Shown: positions 1 to 7,500 of the stretch, piece by piece
Numbering within the stretch: position 1 is the first letter of the stretch
Layout: the number at the start of each line of letters is the position of its first letter
Assembly (NCBI GenBank): GCA_937888665.1
Contig: CALBET010000691.1
Coordinates: forward strand, 1 to 10,019
Source of the DNA: an uncultured Acidobacteriota bacterium
Lineage (GTDB): Bacteria > Acidobacteriota > Vicinamibacteria > Vicinamibacterales > UBA8438
Direction of reading: 5' to 3'
Length of the DNA: 10,019 nt
Translations under genes and position numbers: made by a program
The notes under the pieces: model-generated
The model's input: the letters and a program-made list of their open reading frames with translations, nothing else
What the model was told of the DNA's origin: nothing
Database searches by the model: none

Positions 1-398
1 CACCGGCCCGAGCCGGCATCCCGCTCACCCATCGCGGCCTCGCCTCGGGCTTCGTCGTCGTCTCCGGACATCACGACGCCAGTTACCGGCCAATCCTGGG
101 TTCGCTCGAGCCCGGCTCGGCCACAGTCGTCATTCTGATGGGTCTGGCCCACCGCCGGGAGCTCGCGACCTGTCTCCTGGAACGTGGGTGGGCAGCAGAC
201 ACCGCGGCGGCCGTGGTCTTCGCCGCCGCAAGTTCGCGCGAACGGACCTGGATAGGGACGCTGCGGACCCTCGGCGACACGCCCAACGCCGATGACGCGG
301 AAGACCCAGGCACGATCGTGATCGGCAAGGTCGTCGACCTGCACACCGTGCTGAGCGACGTTGGCATGTCCACTCCTGCCGCCGAAGGGAAAGGCTGA
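1..398 (+). CDS. cobA: Uroporphyrinogen-III C-methyltransferase (SUMT), C-terminal part, 5' truncated
   Basis: The first full codon is at 3, and 131 codons run to TGA 396-398; the start lies outside the window. SUMT transfers two methyl groups from S-adenosylmethionine to uroporphyrinogen III, giving precorrin-2, the precursor of siroheme and cobalamin. What is seen: an AGIPLTHRGLASGF stretch followed by VVSGH (the family's 'PxTHRGxxxxxxxxTGH' region), a VVILMGLAH strand-loop, a basic ASSRERTWIGTLRTL segment near the substrate/SAM site, and the closing GTIVIGKVVDL strand typical of the family C-terminus. Full SUMTs have about 250-280 residues, so about half is missing. It cannot be told whether this is a stand-alone CobA or the C-terminal part of a CysG-type fusion. 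The next gene, a siroheme enzyme, starts 2 bases after the stop, which favours the siroheme branch. The family call is firm; the symbol is by convention. Confidence 0.93.
   Translation, partial: PARAGIPLTHRGLASGFVVVSGHHDASYRPILGSLEPGSATVVILMGLAHRRELATCLLERGWAADTAAAVVFAAASSRERTWIGTLRTLGDTPNADDAEDPGTIVIGKVVDLHTVLSDVGMSTPAAEGKG
387..394 (+). promoter_or_regulatory. Ribosome binding site of the siroheme reductase gene
   Basis: GGGAAAGG ends 6 bases before ATG 401 and lies inside the last codons of the SUMT gene. Together with the TGACCATG junction it supports ATG 401 as the start and suggests the two genes are translated from one message. Confidence 0.7.
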
Positions 399-400
399 CC

Positions 401-2689
401 ATGACCTGGAAACACGTACTGGGCGAGCGCGTGCCCGACGACGTCGGACGCGAGATCGACACCTACGAGAACCAGATGGCCCTGAAACGGCAGGGCAAGA
501 TCGACGACAAGGTGTTCGCCGAGACGCGTCTGCGACGCGGGGCGTATGGTCAGCGGTACGACAACGGCCAGCGGAACGACGGTACGGGGGTCAAACCGCT
601 CCCCTTCCCGTCGAACGGACAGACCAAGGGCCCAGACACGGTCTGGGACGCGCCCGGCATGCAGCGGATCAAGATTCCGTTCGGCGGGCTCACCACCGAC
701 CAGATGGGCACCCTGGCCGAGCTCGCCGAGGAGTACAGCGACCGCGTCGTGCACATCACGACCCGGCAGGATGTACAGCTGCACTATGTGCACATCGACG
801 ACACGCCGGACTTGATGCGACGCCTCGCGGCGGTGGGGATCACCACGCGCGAGGCCTGCGGCAACACCGTGCGCAACGTCACCGCCTGCCCGATCGCGGG
901 CGTCTGTCGCGACGAGGCCTTCGACGTCACGCCCTATGCCCAGGCGTCGATGCGTTTTCTCCTCGGCCACCCGGACACGCAGGACTTCGGACGTAAATTC
1001 AAGGTGGCCTTCTCGGGGTGCCGGCAGCACGCCTGCGGACTCGTCAACATGCACGACTTCGGCGCCATCGGGGTGACCAGGACGGCGGACGGCGTCACCG
1101 AGCGGGGCTTCGAGGTGTATGTCGGCGGCGGGCTGGGCGCCGTGCCCCACGAAGCCAAGCGGTTCGAACCGTTCATGGCGGAAGAGGAGATCCTGCCGAC
1201 CCTGCAGGCCATGTCGAGAGTCTTCGCTCGACTGGGGGAAAAGAAGAACCGCGCGCGGGCCCGGGTCAAGTTCCTGGTCGCGCAACTCGGCCTCGACGAA
1301 TTCCGACGCCTGGTGCGGGAGGAACGCGCGGCCCTGCCGAAAGACGACCGGTGGGCCGGGTATCTGGACGACCTCCCGGCGTATGGCGAGCGCCCCTTGA
1401 AGACGGGGCAGGCGCTGGCGGAAGACACGGGGTCGGCCAGCTTCCAGGCCTGGGCGCGGACCAATGTCTATCGCCAGCGACAACCGGGCTACGTCGTGGC
1501 GACCGTGAGCCTCCCACTCGGCGACCTGAGCAGCCATCAGCTTCGACGGCTTGCGGACGTGGCCCGCCGTTTCGTCGGGGACACCGTCCGGGCCACCGTC
1601 GAACAGAACATCGTGCTTCGCTGGGTCCGCGAGTCGGACTTGCCGGCCCTGCATCGCGAACTCGACGCGATAGGGCTGGCGCGGCCGGGGGCGGGATCGA
1701 TAGCCGACATCACCGCGTGTCCCGGCACCGACACCTGCAAGCTCGGGATCGCATCGTCACGCGGGCTCGCCGCGGAGCTCGAACGGCGACTGGCCGACCA
1801 GATGGAGACGCTGGACCACTCGGTACGGGGCCTTCGGATCAAAGTCAGCGGCTGCTTCAATTCGTGTGGGCAGCACCACATCAGTGACCTGGGCTTCTAC
1901 GGAGTCAGCCGGCATGTCGGCGGGCACGTCGTCCCGCATTTCCAGGTGGTGCTGGGCGGGAAGTGGGTGGACAACGGCGGCGCCTACGGGCTGGCCATCG
2001 GCGCCGTCCCGTCGAAGAACATCCCGGACGTGGTGCGACGGATCACCGACCGGTATGTCGAGGCACGCGAGGGCGCCGAGAGCTTCTACGCCTTCACGAC
2101 GCGGGTGGGCAAGCGAGCCCTTCGCTCGTTGATCGAAGACCTCATGGCCGTGCCGGCCCACGACCTCGACGCCAGCTACTACCGCGACTGGGGCGACCCA
2201 CGCGAGTTTGGCATCGGCGATATGGGCATCGGCGAATGCGCGGGTGAAGTCGTCTCGCTGACCGAGTTCGACCTGGCCGGGGCCGAGAGCCAGATTTTCG
2301 AGGCGCAGCTGTTCTTGGAAGCAGGGGACTTCGAGCGCGCCGACGCGCTGGCCTACGGCGCCATGCTGCAGGCGGCCAGAGGACTCATCAAGACCCAGGA
2401 CATAGATATCTCGAACGACCCCGAACAAGTCGTGACGCAATTTCGTCTCCGTTTTTACGACACGGAAATCTTCTTCGATCGGTTCGCCGGTGGGAAATTC
2501 GCTCAGTATCTGTTCCGGCGTCATACGCGCGGCACACCGGTGGTGGGGATCGACACCGCCCGGCAACTCATCGAGGAAGCCCAGCTGTTCGTAGAGGCCA
2601 CCCACGCCTGTCAGGCCCGACTCGCGGCGCAGCCTGTCATGATGGCCCCGCCCGTGCACGCCGCCGCGGCGGACGGGAGGCCTTCGTGA
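401..2689 (+). CDS. Siroheme/[4Fe-4S] nitrite/sulfite reductase with extra C-terminal helical (HEPN-like) domain
   Basis: This 762-residue enzyme performs a six-electron reduction of nitrite to ammonia or sulfite to sulfide on a coupled siroheme-[4Fe-4S] centre, presumably in the cytoplasm. Two pseudo-symmetric halves are visible: a ferredoxin-like segment (RIKIPFGG, 89-96) plus siroheme domain (about 150-300), then a second pair (about 365-580). The cluster ligands are C440 and C446 (ACPGTDTC) with C485 and C489 (SGCFNSC). Basic residues R122, R158, K199 and K201 match the anion-binding arginines and lysines of the family. The first half also keeps C163/C169 and C207/C212. Siroheme reductases usually have about 560-600 residues; the core here ends near GIGECAG (609-615), and residues about 620-745 form an all-helical extension resembling a HEPN fold, without an R-x4-6-H RNase motif. 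No CysJ-like flavoprotein is nearby, so ferredoxin is the likely donor. Nitrite versus sulfite cannot be decided from sequence. Confidence 0.92.
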   Translation: MTWKHVLGERVPDDVGREIDTYENQMALKRQGKIDDKVFAETRLRRGAYGQRYDNGQRNDGTGVKPLPFPSNGQTKGPDTVWDAPGMQRIKIPFGGLTTDQMGTLAELAEEYSDRVVHITTRQDVQLHYVHIDDTPDLMRRLAAVGITTREACGNTVRNVTACPIAGVCRDEAFDVTPYAQASMRFLLGHPDTQDFGRKFKVAFSGCRQHACGLVNMHDFGAIGVTRTADGVTERGFEVYVGGGLGAVPHEAKRFEPFMAEEEILPTLQAMSRVFARLGEKKNRARARVKFLVAQLGLDEFRRLVREERAALPKDDRWAGYLDDLPAYGERPLKTGQALAEDTGSASFQAWARTNVYRQRQPGYVVATVSLPLGDLSSHQLRRLADVARRFVGDTVRATVEQNIVLRWVRESDLPALHRELDAIGLARPGAGSIADITACPGTDTCKLGIASSRGLAAELERRLADQMETLDHSVRGLRIKVSGCFNSCGQHHISDLGFYGVSRHVGGHVVPHFQVVLGGKWVDNGGAYGLAIGAVPSKNIPDVVRRITDRYVEAREGAESFYAFTTRVGKRALRSLIEDLMAVPAHDLDASYYRDWGDPREFGIGDMGIGECAGEVVSLTEFDLAGAESQIFEAQLFLEAGDFERADALAYGAMLQAARGLIKTQDIDISNDPEQVVTQFRLRFYDTEIFFDRFAGGKFAQYLFRRHTRGTPVVGIDTARQLIEEAQLFVEATHACQARLAAQPVMMAPPVHAAAADGRPS
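2675..2680 (+). promoter_or_regulatory. Ribosome binding site deciding a GTG start
   Basis: GGGAGG lies 5 bases before GTG 2686, inside the end of the reductase gene. It favours the GTG (overlapping the reductase stop as GTGA) over the in-frame ATG at 2707, which has no comparable site in front of it. Confidence 0.65.
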
Positions 2690-3309
2690 AGGTCCCGGCG
2701 CCCGTTATGACCGACATCGACGACGTGCAGCGGATCGCCCTCACGGTCTTCCTGGCGGACGACTCGCACCTCGACCCACGTGATGTAATCCCGGTTTTTC
2801 ATCGATGGATCCAGACCCACGCGGTCGACGGACTGCTCATCGACGTGGCCGACTACACGCATCTGCCGACCGGACCATCCGTGCTGCTGGTGGCCCACGA
2901 AGGCCAGTACTCACTCGACCGGACGGACGGTCGACTCGGGCTCCAGTACACACGAACGCGTCCCCTCGCGGGCACGCTGGGGGAGCGACTCCGCGTGCTC
3001 GGCCGTACCTTGGCCCACGCGGCAGGTCTGCTCGAAACGGACTCCACCCTGCGGGGCGCGGTGCGGTTTGCGGGGAACGAACTGACCTGCGTGGCCAATG
3101 ATCGCCTGCGCGCCCCGAACACTGCTGGAACGTTGGAGGCGTGGCGGCCCACGCTGGACACGTTCTTCCGGACGGTGTCGGCGGACGCTGGCTGGTCGCT
3201 CACACGGGAGCCGGACCCTGGGGCCCCATTCGGGGTAAGGGCTCGCACGACGGGGTCCACACCCCTCCGCACCATCACTGCGCGCCTGACGGCCGCGCCT
3301 GACATCTGA
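2686..3309 (+). CDS. Conserved-looking protein of unknown function linked to the siroheme reductase
   Basis: This 207-residue protein is not assigned to a named family. Its GTG start overlaps the reductase stop by 4 bases, so the two are probably translationally coupled. It has no signal peptide or membrane segment and should be cytoplasmic. The N-terminal half looks like a compact folded domain: a VIPVFHRWIQ helix (34-43), then LLIDVADYTHLPTGPSVLLV (50-69) and HEGQYSLD (71-78), which read as beta strands around a possible polar pocket with H39, D53, D56, H59, H71 and E72. A helical middle (98-118) and a segment with NELTCVANDRL (131-141) follow. The single Cys135 and absence of Cys motifs argue against an Fe-S carrier. 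I recall similar unnamed proteins beside reductases of this kind, but could not check. It does not resemble DUF934, CysH or CysG. Roles as assembly factor, electron-donor adaptor or regulatory subunit are guesses from position. ATG 2707 is the alternative start. Confidence 0.85.
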   Translation: MKVPAPVMTDIDDVQRIALTVFLADDSHLDPRDVIPVFHRWIQTHAVDGLLIDVADYTHLPTGPSVLLVAHEGQYSLDRTDGRLGLQYTRTRPLAGTLGERLRVLGRTLAHAAGLLETDSTLRGAVRFAGNELTCVANDRLRAPNTAGTLEAWRPTLDTFFRTVSADAGWSLTREPDPGAPFGVRARTTGSTPLRTITARLTAAPDI

Positions 3310-3310
3310 A

Positions 3311-3333
3311 GCCCGCGGGCGCGTGCACGCGCC
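3311..3333 (+). repeat. Two overlapping perfect palindromes after the reductase operon
   Basis: GCCCGCGGGC (3311-3320) and GGCGCGTGCACGCGCC (3318-3333) are perfect palindromes that share three bases and start 2 bases after the preceding stop codon. The second can fold as a 6-bp GC stem with a TGCA loop. No T run follows directly, so alone they are not a standard intrinsic terminator. They may block 3' exonucleases on the message, or help the terminator at 3371. Confidence 0.5.
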
Positions 3334-3370
3334 GGGGAGCGAGCGTTGCCCCGCGCGTCTGAGCCCGCGT

Positions 3371-3392
3371 GAGGGGTGGTCCGCCTCTTTTT
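3371..3392 (+). terminator. Probable rho-independent terminator of the reductase operon
   Basis: GAGGGG (3371-3376) can pair with CC-G-CCTC (3381-3387, one bulged G at 3383) around a TGGT loop, followed at once by five T (3388-3392). The stem is short and bulged, so strength is uncertain. The position between the operon and the AT-rich promoter-like stretch fits. Confidence 0.5.
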
Positions 3393-3445
3393 GTGTATTA
3401 GTAACTCTTATATTTGATTGTATGAAACATTAGAAAATATCGCGT
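3386..3445 (+). promoter_or_regulatory. AT-rich promoter/operator region of the lysR-gltBD operon
   Basis: Bases 3386-3440 contain only about 11 G or C in 55, an abrupt drop from the surrounding GC-rich DNA. It is the only place in 3310-3479 suited to a promoter. A TTGATT hexamer (3414-3419) and AAATAT (3435-3440), 15 bases apart, are weak -35/-10 candidates. TGTATTA (3394-3400) and TGTATGA (3419-3425) are near-identical direct repeats 25 bases apart, and ATTAG occurs at 3397 and 3429. These could be binding sites for the LysR protein encoded just downstream, which is inference. No convincing T-N11-A inverted repeat was found. Confidence 0.45.
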
Positions 3446-3464
3446 CGGCGTGGTCCAATATGGT

Positions 3465-3470
3465 AAGGTG
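3465..3470 (+). promoter_or_regulatory. Ribosome binding site setting the LysR start
   Basis: AAGGTG lies 9 bases before ATG 3480. It supports that ATG rather than the in-frame GTG at 3450, which would add ten residues ahead of the usual LysR start and has no such site. Confidence 0.6.
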
Positions 3471-3479
3471 TTCGCTTCC

Positions 3480-4514
3480 ATGAACGTCGAGGCGCTCAGC
3501 ATTTTCTGTGACGTGGTCCGCCACCAAAGCTTCTCCCGAGGCGCGTTGGCCAGCTCTGTCAGCCAATCAGCGGCCAGTCAGGCGGTGCGCCAACTGGAGA
3601 AGCAACTGGGCGCGCAGTTGATCGACCGATCGCAGCGCCCCTGGAAACTGACGGCCGAGGGCGGCGTCTTCTTCAAGGGCTGTCAGGAGATCGTCGAGCG
3701 CTATCACGAGTTGGAGGACGCCGTCCGTCACCTTCAGAGTCCCGCGGGGCATACCGTACGTTTGGCGTCGATCTACTCGGTGGGTCTCCAGCACCTGAGT
3801 CAATATGTCGATCTGTTTCGGGCCCGGGTGCCTGGGGCGGCGGTGGACTTGGACTACATGCAGCCCGATCACGTGCGCGCCCGGGTCCTCAGCGACCAGT
3901 CAGACCTCGGGCTGCTGTCGTTCGCGACCTCCGGACGAGAGCTGACGGCGATCCACTGGAAAGATCAAATCATGGTGGTAGCGTGTACGCTGGGTCACCG
4001 CTTGGCGAGCCTGGCCACCCAAAACGGCGGGGTCCGACCGAGCGAGCTTGCCGGCGAGCGCTTCGTGGCCCTCGACCGGCTGCTGCCGGCTCGTCGGGAA
4101 ATCGACAAATTTCTGCGCCGGCACGAGGTCGAGGTGGTGGTCACCGCCGAGTTCGACAACATCGAAACGGTCAAGCAGGCGGTCGACGAGAATGTCGGGA
4201 TCGCCATTCTGCCGGAAGCGTCCATGCGACGCGAAGTGCACCGCGGCACATTGTTCCAGGCATCGCTGTTGCTCCCCGACGGAGAACCTCCGCTGGTGCG
4301 CCCCCTGAGTATCGTGCACCGCCGGAAACGCCGGCTCAACCCCGCGGTCATGGAGTTCATCAAATTACTCCGGGAAAACTCAAGCGACGGCCCGGTCGAC
4401 CCTGACATGCCCCGGCTGGGAGCCGGCCCTGAGCGCGTGGCGAACACGACCGCGCCCCCATCCGGTGACCGTCCCACTGCCGCCGTCGTCGCGGCCCGAG
4501 GAGCCCAGCTATGA
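3480..4514 (+). CDS. LysR-family transcriptional regulator, translationally coupled to gltB
   Basis: From ATG 3480 this is a 344-residue LysR-type DNA-binding regulator. Residues 1-60 form the winged helix-turn-helix: MNVEALSIFCDVV, then SFSRGALASSVSQSAASQAV (17-36) and RQLEKQLGAQLIDR (37-50). A linker helix (about 62-88) leads to the effector-binding periplasmic-binding-protein-like domain (about 92-298), including DNIETVKQAVDENVGIAILP (226-245), the hinge region common in CbbR/CysB-like members. The ligand is unknown. LysR proteins are usually near 300 residues; the last ~45 (300-344) are a Pro/Ala-rich, probably disordered tail. Its TGA (4512-4514) overlaps the gltB ATG (4511-4513), so it is probably made with glutamate synthase and may regulate it, as the LysR protein GltC regulates gltAB in Bacillus; orthology to GltC is not claimed. 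With a siroheme reductase operon upstream, a CysB- or nitrite-responsive role is the alternative. Confidence 0.93.
   Translation: MNVEALSIFCDVVRHQSFSRGALASSVSQSAASQAVRQLEKQLGAQLIDRSQRPWKLTAEGGVFFKGCQEIVERYHELEDAVRHLQSPAGHTVRLASIYSVGLQHLSQYVDLFRARVPGAAVDLDYMQPDHVRARVLSDQSDLGLLSFATSGRELTAIHWKDQIMVVACTLGHRLASLATQNGGVRPSELAGERFVALDRLLPARREIDKFLRRHEVEVVVTAEFDNIETVKQAVDENVGIAILPEASMRREVHRGTLFQASLLLPDGEPPLVRPLSIVHRRKRRLNPAVMEFIKLLRENSSDGPVDPDMPRLGAGPERVANTTAPPSGDRPTAAVVAARGAQL
4498..4503 (+). promoter_or_regulatory. Ribosome binding site of gltB
   Basis: GAGGAG ends 7 bases before ATG 4511 and lies within the last codons of lysR. With the ATGA overlap this points to translational coupling of the regulator and gltB. 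Confidence 0.7.
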
Positions 4515-7500
4515 CGACGAGCCGAGCGAACGACGTGCGGCCGAGCGGACCGCCAGGTGCGACCGGACTGTATGACCCGCGGCACGAACACGACGCCTGT
4601 GGTGTCGGGTTCGTCGTGAACATCAAAGGCGTCCGCACGCACAAGCTGGTGGAGCAGGCGTTCGAGGTGGCCCTCAACCTGATGCATCGCGGAGCCTGCG
4701 GCTGTGAAGCCAACACGGGCGACGGGGCCGGTCTCTTGCTGCAGATACCGGACAAGTTCTTCCGTCGCGAAGCGAACAAGCTCGGATTCTCGCTCCCGGA
4801 AGCCCGCACCTACGGCGTGGGGATGTTGTTCCTGCCCCGTCGACTCGATGAGCGACGCCGCGTCGAGGAACTCGTCACCCGGATCGTGCACGAGGAAGGC
4901 CAGACCCTCCTCGGCTGGCGAGACGTGCCCACTGATTCCAGCCGCCTCGGCGACACGGCGCGCCGCGGCGAACCGGTGATGAGGCAGGTCTTCATCGGCC
5001 GGGGCACGAAGCTGCGTACCGGCCCTGACGCGGGACCACGATTCGAACGCAAGCTCTACGTTATTCAAAAGCGGCTCGCGCGGGCCGTCGACTTCCTGCG
5101 ACTGCAGGAAGCGAGTCTCTTCTACATCGCCAGCCTCTCGTCTCAGACCATCGTCTACAAGGGCATGCTCATCGCCGATCAGGTCACGGCGATGTTCCCT
5201 GACCTGACGGACCCGGATGTGGAGTCGGCGCTGGCGATCGTGCATTCCCGCTTCAGCACGAACACCTTTCCGTCGTGGCCGCTCGCGCATCCGTATCGAT
5301 ACTGCGCGCACAACGGCGAAATCAATACGTTACGTGGCAACATCAACTGGATGCGCGCCCGTGAAGCGTTGTGCGAGTCCGACCTGTTAGGTGATGACCT
5401 GTCCAAGGTGTTTCCGGTCGCCAGGGAGGGCCAGAGCGACACCGCCACGTTCGACAACGTGCTCCAGTTCCTCGTAATGACCGGCCGGTCGCTGCCGCAC
5501 GCCATTTTGATGATGATTCCGGAGCCGTGGAGCAAGCACGAGTCGATGGCGCCAGACCGACGGGCGTTTTACGAGTACCACGCCTCGCTGATGGAGCCGT
5601 GGGACGGCCCCGCCTCGATTGCCTTCACGGACGGGACCGTCGTGGGTGCGGTGCTCGACCGCAACGGCCTGCGACCCTCACGGTATTACGTCACCAAGGA
5701 CGATCTGGTGGTCATGGCGTCCGAGGTCGGGGTGCTGGATATTCCGCCGGAAGACATTCGGGAGAAAGGGCGGCTCCTCCCCGGGCGGATCTTTCTGGTG
5801 GATACGGCCCAGGGCCGCATCATTGACGACGAGGAGATCAAGACCGAGTTGGCGGCGCAGCACCCGTATCAGGAGTGGCTGGACACACAACTGGTGGAGC
5901 TGCGAGATCTGCCGGATGCCCCGCCGGCGGCACCCATGGACCGCGATGCCATACGGAGGTGCCAGAACGCGTTCGGCTATACCGAGGAAGACCTCAGCAT
6001 CCTGCTCGGTCCGATGGCCTCCAAGGGGTTGGAACCGATTGGGTCGATGGGCACGGACACGGCGCTGGCGGTGCTCTCCGACCGGCCCCGACTCCTCTTC
6101 GACTATTTCAAGCAGTTGTTCGCGCAGGTCACGAACCCGCCGCTCGACTCGATCCGGGAAGAACTGGTCACCGACATGGGATCGGCCCTGGGCCCCGAGC
6201 GCAATCTGCTTCGGGCCGAACCGGCATCGTGTCATCAGATCCGGGCGGACTACCCGATTCTCGACAACACGGAGCTGGCAAAACTGCGCCACAATCCCGA
6301 CCCGCTGCTGCGGGCGGTGACGTTGCCGATGCTGTTCGACCCGCTCGAGGGGGCCGAGGGACTCGAGCGGGCCATGGACGAGTTGTGCCGCCAGGCAACC
6401 GCGGCGGTCGCGGCCGGCACCGCGTTCCTGGTGCTCTCCGACCGGGGCGTGGACGCGCGACACGCGCCGGTTCCGAGCCTGCTCGCCACGGCCGGCGTCC
6501 ATCACCACCTCGTCCGGGAAGGCACCCGCACGCAGTGTGGGCTGGTCGTCGAGACCGGGGAAGCCCGCGAAGTGCACCACATGGCCCTGTTGCTCGGCTA
6601 TGGCGCCGGCGCGGTGAATCCGTATCTGGCGTTCGAAACGATCACGGAGCTGATCCGCACCGGCGAGATCACTGACATCGACCCGCCCGAGGCGATCCGA
6701 CATCACATTCTGGCCTTGACCAAGGGCGTGCTGAAAGTGATGTCCAAGATGGGGATCTCGACCCTGCAGAGCTACCGCGGCGCCCAGATCTTCGAGGCCG
6801 TGGGTCTGCACCAGACGTTTATCGACCGGTATTTCACCTGGACCGCGTCGCGTATCGGCGGGATCGGACTCGACACCGTGGCCACCGAGGTGCAGCGACG
6901 GCACGAGCGCGCTTTTCCAACGCGTGGGAGGGAAGACGGCGAGCTAGAGAGCGGTGGCGAATACCAGTGGCGGCGCGACGGCGAGTATCACCTGTTCAAT
7001 CCCGAAACGGTCTTCAAGCTCCAGCATGCGACGCGGAGCGGCCGCTACGACATCTATCGCGAGTACGCGAACCTGGTCAACGACCAGAGCCGCAAGCACG
7101 CGACGCTCCGGGGGCTGTTCGAATTCAAGCCCGATGAGGCAGCCGGCCCGATTCCTCTCGATGAGGTGGAGCCGATCGAGTCGATCCTGGCCCGGTTCTC
7201 CACCGGCGCGATGTCATTCGGATCGATCAGCGCGGAGGCCCACGAAACGCTGGCGATCGCCATGAACCGGCTCGGCGGAAAGTCCAACACCGGTGAGGGC
7301 GGCGAAGACCCGGCCCGTTTCACGCCCGACGCCAACGGTGACCTGCGACGTAGTGCCATCAAGCAGGTCGCGTCCGGACGGTTCGGGGTCACGAGCGAGT
7401 ATCTCGTGAACGCCGATGACCTCCAGATAAAGATGGCACAGGGGGCCAAGCCAGGCGAGGGCGGCCAGCTTCCGGGGTTCAAGGTCTATCCCTGGATCGC

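Noticed and set aside
83..1654. Long minus-strand open frame of 523 codons opposite the SUMT and reductase genes
   Set aside because: It is a shadow of high-GC coding DNA. The encoded sequence is rich in Arg, Pro, Gly and Val with no recognisable domain, while the plus strand holds clear enzyme motifs.
1018..1887. Plus-strand out-of-phase frame of 289 codons inside the reductase gene
   Set aside because: It is a frame-shifted reading of the reductase, dominated by Arg and Gly, with no family signature.
2686..3309. DUF934/CysX-type partner of sulfite reductase
   Set aside because: The sequence lacks the short DUF934 pattern and is longer; the VFHRWIQ and VADYTH blocks do not belong to it.
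3450..3482. Upstream GTG 3450 as the LysR start
   Set aside because: It would add ten residues before the conserved LysR beginning and lacks a ribosome site; ATG 3480 has AAGGTG 9 bases upstream.
3995..5311. Minus-strand open frame of 438 codons across the lysR-gltB junction
   Set aside because: It is antisense to both genes, has Arg-rich composition and shows no motif; it is a codon-bias artefact.
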